DNA of 64,000 nucleotides from Piper betle (lineage: Eukaryota; Streptophyta; Magnoliopsida; Piperales; Piperaceae), in the NCBI GenBank assembly GCA_033002965.1, contig JAURVB010014824.1, positions 1 to 64,000 of the forward strand. Direction: 5' to 3'. The position numbers and the translations under genes were made by a program. The notes below the pieces were generated by a model. It made no database searches. It saw only the letters and a program-made list of their open reading frames with translations, and was not told where the DNA came from. Of this stretch, positions 13,039-26,000 are shown piece after piece (position 1 is the stretch's first letter; each line of letters begins with the position of its first letter).

Positions 13039-13922
13039 AGGCAGGAAAACAACTTTGCAGCACCTTGTATAATAGTTATAATTTGCTAAATATAATTCTT
13101 CCTTTAATAGTATTAAATATTTTCATTTAATATTAAACCCTAAAAAATGATTTTTCTCTATGCTTTTTTGTATATCTTTTCCACACAAATTTTAGTTGCG
13201 GAGAAAATTCTATATATTTTTTGTATTTGTAAGTATTTTAAGGGGAGCATTTGTAATTAGTTTTCTAACTTTTTTCCATGCTAAAAAGATATTCCTCAAT
13301 TTTAAAATGTAAAAATAATGTGGAGTGGGTCATATTAAAGTGGGGTGGAAAAATATTTCTCCATGCTTTTTGGGCTAAAAAAACTCCACGCTATTTTTTT
13401 AGAAGAAGCGTAAAAAAATGTTTGTTTTTTAGTAAGTGGGCTCGAACACAGACAAGCCCAGTTAGGACCCAGGCACAGCTCCAAAGTCATGGATAACCAA
13501 TCCAAGCAGCCTAGCCCAACCCATTACATAAACGACCATGCAAGCTTGTTTTGATCTGATATTAGGGAATGCGACTAAGCCCACTCAAAAAACCACCAAT
13601 TAACAGACAGCTTATGCAGGAATTGATATCATACTTATTGCCTATTGGCATGTACTCCTTCCAATTAACAATCAACATGCATTAAGCATTATATTAAATA
13701 TTAAAAAAATCCCACGAGGATCATGAAACTTTACCCACGGGAAACATGCATGGCGCTAGACATCATCAATCGTTGCCAAGCTAGACTTGTAGGAGATTAA
13801 ACAAAAAAGGATATCACTACGTACTGCAAGATTTTGTTTACCTTATTGGGCTAACATATATAAAATTCATTTGTTCCTCCCAAAGAGATAGCTAGCGCGC
13901 TCAATTCACAGCGTCGGAAAAG
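13036..13922. other. Spacer upstream of the methyltransferase gene
   Basis: AT-rich sequence with no coding frame I recognise. The last ~120 bases before the ATG at 13923 contain ACATATATAAAATTCAT at about 13854-13870, which could serve as a TATA region, but this is only suggestive. Confidence 0.4.
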
Positions 13923-16906
13923 ATGGCCGGTTATCGCAGTGAACTCTTAGAAGAAGATGATCAATTGCAGGTTCAATCCAAGGTATGGAAACACATGTAT
14001 GGCTTCACGAGCTCTCTCGTCCTCAAATGTGCGATCAAGCTCGGAATCTTGGACAAGATCCAGGCCCATGGGACGCCCTATAGCACTCTCTCCTCACTTG
14101 CCGCCTCGCTAACGCCTCCTCCAGACACACACCACCTCCATCGCCTTCTCAGGTTTCTTCTGTCCATGGGCCTGCTGCATGAAGTCGACAAAGATGAGAT
14201 CAGTACTTATGGTCTGACGGAGCTGGGCGAGCTGCTTGTCGATGGGGGAGAGGTCCCTGGCCAAATGGGCGCTGGCAATTATCGACAGCCGGAGCATGAG
14301 CTGCTGGTACGCGCTCGGTAGCTGCTGCGGTGGAGGAGAAGAGACGCAAAGCACGCCGTTCCAAAGGTTTCCGTTGCTATCATTATTATTATTTTATAAA
14401 TAACTTTGAAATTTGGATTTTTATGTGCGTATATTGATTTCGCGAAAGAGCAAGACTCCCCTGAAATAGGTGAAATCATGACATGGCCACCCGCTTTCCA
14501 AAGTTATCACTTTAACCCCTGACGTCTAACATCGTTAAAATTTTTCTGCCAAATGATGACAAGGCAACTTTTATCCTACACTTTTCCCCATCAAAGAAGT
14601 GTCCCACCCTCCTGCCAGCCTACTCTCCTCCTCCACTCGCCTAACCTCTAATGCACCTTCCTCCCCATCCCCACTGCCCCTCCCTATTGCCTCTTCCACG
14701 GTTCTGTCCTCCGATCACCAGTGGCGGCTCTCCTCACCACCCTCTAAACTATTCTTCTCCACCACCACCCTCGCCACTGCGACACCCTCCTCCCCCAGCC
14801 TTGATGCCCCTTCTTGAACTTGGGCCGTTGCTGTTGCCTCTTCGGCTCTCTCCGTCGTAAAAAGTAAACCCACTCGCAGGAGTGACATATTCTTCAACTC
14901 TTCTCCATCATCTTCTTCTTCAACTCAATCATTGTCACTACATTCAATGTCCCTCATCCATATAGATCATTTCCTCCTCAGCTGCAAAACAAATTCTTGG
15001 GCATGATTATTTCATGAAACAAATTCATTTTGACCAGCGATTAACAAATAAAAGAATGAACACTTCTGTGAACTTCAATTGAAATCAATAGAATGAGATA
15101 TCATACAAACACATAACAATAAAGGCAACGATAAGTGTAGACTACAACCAATTTAGATCATAAAAAACTGCAAAACACAGATAGTGAACCAAATCCAATA
15201 TCAAAGTTAAATTCAAATAGAATAAAAGCAAGTGTAAATAAAAAGAGAAAACAAACTTTAACACACACAAAAAAAGAATATACATACTCAGGCAACATAA
15301 GGGAGACAAGTCCAAAATCAGATCTTCACAATAAAACTACAAAAGAGAATAAGATAAGGGAAGACAAGCAGCAGTCGGTGCAGGCGTATGCATAAGTGGC
15401 ACGAGTGTGTCGGTTCGAGGGAGTGATGCTGGGATCAGGAGCGGAGGATGTAGGAAGCCGAAGTATTGGATAGAAAGGTCTATTAAGTGGTGCGCCGGAA
15501 AAAGGATCGCCGGCCACTGCCTACCGCCGCCGGCGTCGGAAGGAGGGAGCTGGGAGGGGCCCCGTGAGGAGGCAGAAAGGGGAAGATGTTTTTGCCTTTT
15601 GGGGTTGTGTAGGATGTCGTGGCGAGTGCCACGTCATTGAGAGTATGCTTAGTTGGCATCCTAGTTGGACGATTAATGTGCCTGTCATCATCCACCCCAT
15701 CACTTAACTGGATTCATTTAACAATTAACACTGTTAGACATGAACGGGGTTAAGTGATGATTTTTGAAACCAGGGTGGCCATACGATGATTTGACCCATT
15801 CCAGGGTGGTCAACTGATTTTTTGCTCTACATGAAATATAAACATGTTTAATTTATGTGTACAATTATAACTAACACAATCCTTTTAATATATGACTGTT
15901 TTATTTTATCTGAAATATTTTGATAAATAATATATTTTAATTTCTTAAAAATATATTTCCATGTGAAAAAAGGGTCAAATAAAATATAAATATATAAATT
16001 ATGTTCCCTCGAAGTGGGTCAATTCAATCTAGGTCAGTTGAATACCAACCCGCTTCACTCGAACAAATTAGTAGAATCGAATCGAGCTTTTATAAATGAT
16101 CATTCACAAAAACGAATTAAATTAAATTATGTAACATATGTATGTATATACATAGGTTGTATGGTGCAAGTGTGTGGGAGTTGGCGGAGAGGGAGGAGGA
16201 GCTGAACAAGCTCATCAACGAGGCCATGGCCAGTGACACTCAACTGGTGGTGCCGGCCTTCATAGGGGCCTGCGCCGGGGTGCTGCAAGACGTACGATCC
16301 ATGGTAGATGTGGGCGGCGGCACTGGTGCAGCCATGAGAGCGGTGGCAGCGGCTTTCCCTTGGATCAAATGCACAACATTTGACCTCCCCCATGTGGTGG
16401 AGGCGGCGGCGGAGTGCAACAAAGTCAGCCTAGTCGCCGGTGACATGTTCGTCGACCGTATTCCCTCTTGTGATGTTGTCCTTCTAAAGGTATAGATTTA
16501 ATCATTTTATTTGCTTATATGCTGATTAAGAAGAAAAAGTTATTGAAGCAATTTTTGTAGGATACAGTCTCTTATACGATAACTTGATGTGGATATTGTA
16601 GTTTATGCTCCATAACTTTGAGGATGGCGATTGCATCAGAATATTGGGCAACTGCAAAGCGGCTATACCCGGGGTGGGCGGGAAGGTGATCATAATCGAA
16701 ATTGTGATGGATTGGGAAGAAGACGATGAGACTGTTCAAAAGGAGAAAGTAAAGGCTGGGCTTGACATGGATATGATGATTACATCTGGGGGAGGGAGAG
16801 GACTGCCCAAGAATGGCATTGCCTTCTCCAAAAGGTTGGATTCGCAAGGCATGACATCATATCTATTCCGGCCATTCAATCCGTCATTGTGGCCTATGTT
16901 ACTTAA
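13923..16906 (+). pseudogene. COMT-type plant O-methyltransferase with two one-base frameshifts
   Basis: Exons 13923-14366, 16156-16489 and 16602-16906 have good GT-AG borders. Exon 1 gives the N-terminal dimerisation region (from MAGYRSELLEEDD, then VWKHMYGFTSSLVLKCAIKL). Exons 2 and 3 give the SAM-binding fold: VDVGGGTGAAMRAV, the TTFDLPHVV and AGDMFVD motifs, LHNFEDGDC with the catalytic-type His, and GGKVIIIEIVMD. Two lesions break the frame. At the five-G run 14244-14248, one G fewer restores ERSLAKWALAIID...TPFQ. At the five-G run 16788-16792, one G more restores RERTAQEW...VGFARHDII to a TAA at 16904. With both resolved the protein would be about 364 residues, normal for the family. 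Both lesions lie in G homopolymers, so assembly error is a real alternative to pseudogenisation. The methyl acceptor (phenylpropanoid, flavonoid or other) cannot be told from sequence. Confidence 0.85.
14447..15828. mobile_element. Long-TIR, Mutator-like element in intron 1 of the methyltransferase
   Basis: The two ends are inverted copies. The left end reads GAGCAAGACTCCCCTGAAAT, and shortly after it ATGGCCACCC and TTAACCCCTGACGTCTAAC. The right end, reverse-complemented, reads AGAGCAAAAAATCAG, then ATGGCCACCC and TTAACCCCGTTCATGTCTAAC. Similarity (about 75% by eye over the best ~65 bases) weakens inward but persists to about 125 bases. The interior (14590-14880 and 15360-15640) is more GC-rich than the flanks and could hold captured genic sequence. 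I recognise no transposase. I could not identify a target duplication, so the exact ends and the superfamily are inferred. Confidence 0.65.
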
Positions 16907-16916
16907 TTAATCATTA

Positions 16917-19900
16917 TTGTTATTTTTCATTTACTTTTCTTTTAATTATTATCATTTTCCTATAATACGCGACAATATATTTATAGGAATAAAGACAAAG
17001 ATAACACTCCCGTAAATTACCTGCTTATAAAAAATATGGAATCATGTATATAAAGTGTAACATTTCACTATGGCTTGCACCGTAAACGGAATCAAAATAT
17101 TAAATCTTAGAATATTATTTTTATTCAACTTAAATTCAAAATAGACTCACATGATAGACATAACCATTTGTGATGTCAAAAGACGAAAAACTCAAAAGAA
17201 TTTAATGTACAACTAAAACATACATGATCACACAAAAAAATGCACAGAAATCTAGAGTTAGGATTACATAAGAGACTTTAAATCTTGAAAAAATTCGGCA
17301 AGAGTCTCCCATGTAATTAAGACGTGAGAAAATTTTACAAACTTATATAATTTTACAATTTATAAAATTCACACGTTGTCATTTACATTTCATGCATTTC
17401 ACACATAGAAATATTTCATTAATATTCCACCTCGTTCACGTCACATCACCGATCATTTATAACCAAAAATTACATTTTTAGGCTATTGGTTTATCTGATC
17501 TTTACATGGGCCTTTTACCTTACAAAACAAAACCCAAAACTCTTCTAACCCATGTTTTTCCTTCGCTCTAGATACTTGCAAAAATAACATGGTTTAACTT
17601 ACCTGAGTTAATTTTATCCTTCACTTTGAGGATTCTGGGGCTTGGAGAATTCCTATACAAAGATCTGCGTTTGCCCAAGGGCATATTGTCTGCAAAACAG
17701 TTCAAATACATGGTAGTAATTACAATTTTCATACATCCTAAGACACAACAACTTCGTACTTCAAGATCATAGACTCTCACACATAAAGGAAATGATATTT
17801 ATACCAATATTGATAAAATTCACTGTGATTCACTAGCCCAATATAGTATTTTCATTATACGGCCCACTGGCATCACATGGGTAATCATATTGACTCACTA
17901 GCCTCATATAATATTTGCATTACATGGCCCACCGGCCCCACATCAACATGAGCAAACCACACACATAATAATTAATTTAATTATCTCATGAGTCATTCTC
18001 TATCCTTACGTCTCTCTCTTGCCAAACCTTTAATACTAAACTATATAGAAAACATATATCACTTTGTAGGTCCAAAAACAACTACGAAAAGCATTTCTAC
18101 ATTGATAAATGAGTGACACGTCATTAACAAAAAATTTCATTATGAAATAAGAAACTTCTCTATACCCACATCATCATATCGAAATATAGCCAATAGGACC
18201 TAATCATAATCATAGAAATATACATGAACATGAACCAGAATACTCGACACTAACATGCTAATATTATGGCCAATGAGGCCTAAATCAAAATTACTACCAT
18301 ATCACGGATACACTAAACGGGAAGCATGCACATGAAAGATATGAACACTGCTAGCAAGTAATAGAGCATGTTTTATATATATTAATCGCTAAACCGAGCA
18401 CCACAAGTGGGTACCAATCGAAGCCCTTGTTGGGTGTCACACTCCTATCTATCACGTGTTCATAGAAAATACAAAAATCATATCATATGTATAAGGTCTA
18501 GGAAAGATTGATAAATAGCTCTAAAACAACTTTTGATCTACATCTCTTGTTTTTGAAATCCTTAAAGTATTATTAATCTAGAAAACTCAATAAGATGGAA
18601 CATTGGTAATGAGATCTAATAAAACGTCACTAATTACGTCCTACAATATCAATCAAAACTATGACAAAGCCAAACAACATATCAAGCAAAAACGAGTCCT
18701 AACAGACTTGTAAGGCAAACTCCACGTCCTAACTCAGTGAGCTCAACTTTGTACGACCTAATAAATGCAATCCACTACTTAAATCATGAATAATGCATGC
18801 ATGCAATGACATACAGACAGTCCTAAATGCAGCAAATGACATGGCATGCAAGACAAAAAATTATACACAACATATCTCATAACAGTTACATCACATTCAT
18901 ATGCTGAGCATGTTAAAAACCGCATGAGATTCTTATAAATCAATAAAGATGAAGACACGAAGATCTTAGTATTGTATGAAATATATTTAGGGATTCAACT
19001 TGAGTATTTAAATCTAGTCAGAGATATTGAGGTGCCTAAATGTTGAATGTTCTAGGGTCATTTTTCTAAGATACCAGACACATGAATCAAGAATAAGATC
19101 TCGGTAAATTTATGAAGAGTAACTTAACTTTCATGTCAATTATCTAAATTTAACTTCGATGATAATTTCGCTATATAGACTTTGATGTGGAGTATTTGAA
19201 AGATCTAGAGTCATATTCAATCCGTGCCTGTAAATTAAAGATTATTTTATTATGAAATTAATTTTATATTATTTAATTAATTAAAATAGTTAAATTAATT
19301 ATTATTTAACTTAAGGTTTTTACAACACTAGTATTTTACAACCATTTATGATTCAAAAATATTATTATCATAATTATTTAATTAATTCATCATGTTGATA
19401 TGTAAAATGAGGTCGCATCAAACCGATCGAACTAGACTGACTGTATACTACTTGAACCAAGTCAACAACAAATCACATATGAAACACAAGACCGACGAGC
19501 CAGGTTTTACATAGACTCCATTTAAAATTATTAATTTCTTCGTTCACTTGATCTTGAAAAGGGAAGATTAATATCTTTATAAATAAAAAAATATTGATAG
19601 CCGAATTCATAGTTTTAAATATCGTACCAATTGCTGTACCAGATTTGTAGCTTGTATGAAGCGTATTTAGCTCAACTTGATGGAATTGGGTTCAATTTAA
19701 TTTTAAAATCACAAATAAAATATTTTATTAAATATTAAAAATATATTTTGTCATTAATATTTTATTAAATATCGGTTAAAATAACAGAATTTTTCAACAA
19801 AAATTAAATTTTGTGAAATATTTATATTAAAAAATTAGGTATGAATTAAAATGATCTCGTACAAAATACAATCAGGTTGTAAGAAATAATAGTATATTAA

Positions 19901-20240
19901 ACGAGGGTCGAATTCTTATCATTTTGTTACCCAAATTTTGGATCGATAATGTCGGAGTATTTGAATTAGGTGATTATTGTTATTTTAAACATGTTTAATT
20001 ACGTGTATCCTCCAAGTTTAATAAAAATTACCATAAAAAAAAATCTTAGGCCAGCCAGAACCCATGACTCCAAAACCTTTTCTCATACACTATTTACAAA
20101 ACCTTTTCCTCAAATTGGCCCACATGGAAATGTGGTGCAATGCAAGCGGGCCGTAGCGGGTCCGTTTAGGACCGTTAAAGCTCCGAGCAATCCCAGCAAG
20201 ATTGATTGGGGCGGGGTGCAGTGGTGCCGAGCTCCCATCA
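16917..20240. other. Repeat-like spacer, possible second decayed LTR family
   Basis: AT-rich sequence with no open frame of interest. It starts with TGTAACATTTCAC at 17056 and contains AGGTTTTACA ending at 19511, so 17056-19511 has the look of another long decayed LTR on the minus strand. It does not share the internal blocks of the 6834 family. The flanking 5-mers (TAAAG and TAGAC) match at only three of five positions, so this is a weak call. Confidence 0.35.
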
Positions 20241-23098
20241 ATGGCGGATGTGAGCCTCCGACCCTCCTTCCTCCTCCCATCCCTCCCACTCTCCACCCTC
20301 CGTTGCCTACAAATCTACCTGTCCCCCTTGCGGCCGCGGGAAAGGAAGCTCCTTTCGCCTCCTCCGCTCGTCTACAGGTACCGGGAGAGGCTCTCTTCTC
20401 TCAAGGTAACGACTTTTGTTTTCCTTTGGTTTTTGGATGATTGCCCAGTTTTGCGTTTGATGGGATCGTGGGTTTGTGACTGTTCTTTTTGGATTTTGGG
20501 TGATTTGTCGAGTGGGACGGGATTTGTCGCTAATGGAGTGTGATGGGTGGGTTTAGTAGATGCTTTGTCCACTTTTGGCGAGGGGTTGAAGATTGCTTCA
20601 ATGCAGTATCATTCGGCTTTTTTTAGCTGAAACTGACCTGAAAAAGGCAACCTTTTTATTTTTGCAGAAAGAATAATCAGAGAGTAATTTTAAATGTATA
20701 GCGTTTGATGGCATAAGGAGTTATGTTTTTAGTTAAAGTGATCGCTTTTTTAACTACCATATCGTTTGTTATCAAACAATATGTTCAATCCATGCACAAC
20801 TTTTTGGGACGAGTCTCATGCAAAATGAATGGTTTTGTGGTTGATCAATAATCAATACGAGGGATTGAATGCAATTGCATTAAAATGTGTAGAGTCAAAT
20901 GTCATATATAGGATTTTTTTTCTTTTTTAAACAAAAAATTCTTATACGATTTGTTGCTTGAGGATGCTTTTAGGTACAGGCAGCTGTTGCGGAGAACGAA
21001 GCCGGGCCCAAGTGGTGGGAGAGAAACGCTTCAAATATGGTTGATATTCACTCCACTGAAGAGTTTATAACTGCATTAAGTGAAGCAGAGGACAAGCTTG
21101 TAGTGGTTGAGTTTTATGGGACGTGGTGTGGGTCATGTCGAGCATTGTTTCCCAGGGTATTTGTTTTTCTGTTCGTCTTCTTCTTTGTTTTCTGGGTGCT
21201 TAGCTGTTGAGTTTTGATCATAGTTTGAACCATATTTTACGGAGACGATGAAGCTTATGTCATATATGGTTTATTTTAATACTCAAATATTGTAAGAGTG
21301 GACATCACATGAGCATTTTGTTGATCATACAGATTGGTATTTGGACATATAATTTAACCGCTCAAAATTGATTTAAGTTATCATTAGGGATAAAAAATTG
21401 CGCAAAATAACTTTCTATAAACCTAGTTCTTATAGTTGTTGCCTTATCTTTCTGGTAGTAGAGGTTGCATCACCGTTATATGTCCTAAGCTTTCTAGTAG
21501 AAAACAACTAATTAAACTAGTTATTACGTGACTAGGCAAGCAACTTCTATAATTTTATTGCAACTTCAAAATCTTAAAATAAGAAATAAACTAGAAAATA
21601 GGAACGTAATGACGGACTGTTACTCTGAATAGAATGCTCTGTAATTAGATCCACAATCCTTTCTTTCCTTTCGTCTGACCATGTCATTATCAACCAAGTG
21701 GAATTTTTCTTTTAAATTTCTTATCAATTTCATACAACTGTGTCGATGAATAAGTTCTTTAGTACCTTCTTTTAGTTTTATGCTGTTGGCTGCAGTCTCG
21801 AAGGCATCTTGCAAATAAATATCACTTCCCAATTTAATCAGCAGAGCCGGATTTTTGAAATGGTATTTTTGGATTGATTCTATTGTCTAACTGAACAGTT
21901 GGTTTGTCTATCAAGTAAAAAATTACTTTCATTTTTTCTATTGAATCCTGCTGATCTACCTTTGATTCTAGAGCTACCTTCTGACAACCCCACGTCATTT
22001 CAAATAACCTTTGCTTTTATTTGCCAACCTCACGTCATTTCAAATAACCTTCATCAATGCTAGTTCTCTTTAATAAGAGCATTCAGTAGTGTAAATTGAA
22101 GGGCCAGAAAAAGGTCCTTAAACAATAAGTACATACATAAATATGAAATTCTCAATTTTATATCTTTTTTCTCTCAATAATTCCTGTGCCTTTATACATA
22201 TCGTATCAAAAAGTCTTTCTTTTTGATACTTCACTTTTCATGCCTTCATAAAATATAGAGCTTATAATTTTATGCATTGATAATTGTTACATTTGGCACA
22301 TGGAAATCGTTGTTAAAGTTTGCAAACGAATTTAAGACCACATTTTTTTTGGTGTTTAAGAATTCTCAAAATTTCAATTAACTCACCTGAAGTGGGATTT
22401 ATGAGTGAATAATTTGTTTTGGAACTTACTCAATTTGTGAAATTATGCTAATTACTGAGAAATGACTGCTATGGTAATTTATGTATAATTTATCTTCTGA
22501 TGATTCTGATTACTTTTATTTCCTTGTAATAATTGTTTGCAAGTATCCCCAGCTTTGCAGGACTGCTGAGGAGCATGCTGATATTCGTTTCCTTAAAGTA
22601 AACTTTGATGAAAATAAGCCAATGTGCAAGAGATTGAACGTGAGAGTTCTTCCCTACTTCCATTTTTATCGTGGAGCTGATGGGTTATTAGAATCCTTTT
22701 CATGCTCCCTTGCTAAGGTTAGTTTTTCTTTTTGTCTGTGGACCACTATAAATATGATAAAATTTTGAAACGGCTCGATGAAGGGGCAATTTACTGTTTT
22801 GCATCTTTGTTCTGCATCTTTCTGGCTTGAGAATCTTTGAGCATGGGGAACTAGCTTAGTCATCTTTTTCTTTGTTTGACTTATGATAACATAAATTAAA
22901 ATGATTATAATCTCCGTCATGCTTTAAATGTTGATATTGTGTCTTTTAACTGTACAGTTTCAGAAAATAAAAGATGCAATCAACACTCATAATACTGCGC
23001 GTTGCAGCATTGGACCTCCTACAGGCGTTGGTGATGTTGACCTTCTTGGCTCTGCTAAACCAATGGATAAGCCTACTGAAAGCAGCTCCTCCAGATAA
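20241..23098 (+). CDS. Atypical Cys/His-rich thioredoxin, ACHT type, plastid
   Basis: Four exons, 20241-20405, 20974-21156, 22553-22717 and 22958-23098, are all phase 0 and give 217 residues. The N-terminus ([17 protein letters not shown]..., rich in Ser, Leu, Arg and Pro, with no acidic residue after Asp3 until about residue 34) looks like a chloroplast transit peptide. The thioredoxin fold follows: [20 protein letters not shown] with active-site Cys107 and Cys110 in WCGSC instead of the classical WCGPC, then [13 protein letters not shown], cis-Pro in [13 protein letters not shown] and SFSCSLAK near the end. The WCGSC site, the extra cysteines and the C-terminal extension identify the ACHT group. 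Known members are oxidised by 2-Cys peroxiredoxin and carry day/night redox signals to plastid targets. Exon 2 could also start six bases later (20980), which would drop two residues. No lesion was seen. Confidence 0.95.
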
Positions 23099-26000
23099 CA
23101 TTTTTAAACTTAAAGAGTTTGTAAATTTAGGAAGCTGTTATAAGAGCTTCCCATATATAAATACTTAGGCATTTTCACCATGTTAGTGTATATGACCGAT
23201 TTTTGTCAGTTGGGGAAGTGAGGTTTTTGTTGTTGTATATTAATTCCAAAAATATGGAAAATCCATGTGTATCCATTTATTATTATCATTGTTTATAGGT
23301 TTTTGGTGTATGCACTTAAATTTTATCTGGGCGTGGATCTAAGTGAGACGATGAAAATTGGCACTCTGATTATTCTTGATTTTCCCAAGAAATTTCTTGT
23401 AGGCTGAGAGCAACACTTAAGCGGAGTGTGGTAATACCGTTTCTTGGTATAATTCCTTGTACTTGCCTCTATAGATTGTTGTCTAGTCTTTACTGGTTTA
23501 CAGCTTTTTATTCCCAGTTATTATTATTATTTTTGTTTGTGGCAGAACAATGTTCATTGTCTCAAGGCCAGGTTGTTCAAGTTTCAAAGAGCTGACATTG
23601 CGATTGGTGATTTCATCTCTGAATGGCCTCTCCTATGTTGATCATTGGCAACCTTAAGTTGTTAAGGTCGACAAATAGTGCAAGAACCGATGTTAATATT
23701 GACTTCAGTGCAAGTTCATTGAGCCAAATATATCATGATTTTATCGATGTTATTAGTTTCTATGATTTTATATTTAAGAGGAAGGCTTATAGAGAATAAG
23801 CTGTCCTCAGAGATCATTTTCTTCATTAGGGACGGTGAATGTACGTAACTTGGCAATATCTACATTGCAAATTGCAATGACAGATGTAGATTCTCTCTCT
23901 CTCCTCTCTCAAAAAAAAAAAAAAACACGTAATAAAAAACAAAAGCAAAACTAAGGGTTTGTTTGGTTGACATGAAAATGGCATAAATAAAAAAAATTAT
24001 GTTAAATGGAAATAAAATAAAATGAGATGATATGAAAATTTTTTAAATTTTAGATAATAAAAAATAAGATAAAAATAAAAATTTCCATCTCACGTACACG
24101 TAAATGTGCCTTTTAAAATTTTTTAATTTTAATTTTTATAAGAAAATATTATTTTATAAAATTTTTAAATAGACTTATTTTGATTGAGAATTAATTTTTT
24201 TAGACTAAATATCAAAACACTTAAATACAAGAAAATTGGCGACCTTTAATATTAGGACAACGACGCAGAACCTAAATAAAAAATCGCAGAATACTGCACA
24301 TCGTTGACACTAGTCGTTCCTTCTTGGGGTCAATTACGTGTGAACGGAGTTGAAGATTTTAAAACAAAATAATAATGAGGTTTTTCTTTTTTAAACTGCA
24401 GGTCATCTCAAGCTTGGCACCAAAGACTTTTTATCGTACTTGTGGGAATTTAATATTGTCTTTTGTCAACATATTATGAAAAAGAAAGCATTATATATTG
24501 TTATATACAGAGGTTATCAACATTGATCAAAATCGTCGTTGAACTTTCATACGATTTTTTTGACAGATGATACTCGTAATTTTGTTTTCAAAGCAGGCCA
24601 TGCTCGTTTATGCTCTTTCTGCAGAGAACTCTTGTATTAGAGGAAGAGTGCACTGATAATATACCATGATCTAAAGCCAATATGAAATAGATATATCTAT
24701 ATATATATGATGCGGCCTCACTATTTTCTGGAAATTTGGGTGGTGCATGACCTTTGTAAATTTAAACAGTTAGGTGCGCCATTTTCCACGTTTGGTGGGC
24801 TTAAAATGCGATGCTTTCATATGTGGAGGAGATGATAACCGTACATGACCCGAGGACTTCAACGTCTCCTCTGTTCATCACCATGCCTGTGTTAAAAACA
24901 CTTGATGCACTACTCTTGGTTTGATTCGTCAGGACGTGTTGTTGTCTACCAACTTGCCGAAACGGTTTATGCTTGGCGTAATTGGGTTTATTTGATTGGG
25001 AGAAATTTCAGCAGCTCTGAGAAGTGATTTTCATGCCCTAGCTGGCATCAATGCTGAACCAGCTTGCCATTATAATTATGGCATAAGATCAAGTTAATAG
25101 GACACTGTTAATGTAGTAAGTTTGAGTTGTCTTCCAGTTTTTCCTGGATTATACTCATCAACAAATAATCATCCATTTATTTAAGGTGAGAGAAACCATT
25201 TGAAGTTTTGAACCCTCCCAAAACGAGATGTTGATGACTACATCAACAAATAATCAACCATACCCAACATTTTTTTCCGAGTTTATATATACAATGTAAT
25301 TTATATGAAGAGACTAGTAATGTAAGTAAAACATTAATTATCTTTTAAACTAGAAAATTAACCTACGAAAACAAGTTCAGTTATAAATAAAGGCAAAAGG
25401 TAGGTGGATCATCACCAAGGTGGACCAAAACACAAGCTGGGTCAATATCCTAATCACCAAACTCAAAACCAATCAGCAAATAGGTTTCAACCAGATATTG
25501 AATTTTCTGAAAAGAAGAAAAATAGTCACAGGTTTACATATTTTCAAATGGCATTATTTTGAAATTGGCCATATTTCCACTTTATCCTCCCGTCGGAATC
25601 TGCACCTCTTTAATTAACCCAAATCTACTAAAATAAAAAAATAGTAAATCTGGTATGATACCAAACACACCACATACCCCCACAAAATCTAGTATGCTGT
25701 TTTATACGGTATTTAATACTTTGGAGAAAATAATTTTTAAATCAACTAGGAAGTCTACTATGTATAAGTTGAATTTATAGACACCTTTTATAACGTCGAG
25801 CTACGTCGTTAACTTAATGGAGAGCATAGGTAATTTTCCTTCCATCCTGATGTCAAAGATTTGGGCAAATAGACTTTGAGAAAAAAGTCAACGAGTCAGG
25901 TAGATTTTTTCATTTAAGCATCTTCAAAAGAGAAAATAGATGTGGTTCTCCCATATTCTCTACCGAGCAAAACATGGGAACGTGGCATTAGGTGCTACCT

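Noticed and set aside
14599..14897. GC-rich frames on both strands inside the methyltransferase intron
   Set aside because: Located within the long-TIR element, with no homologous domain and no splice-compatible link to neighbouring exons. Kept only as possible captured sequence.
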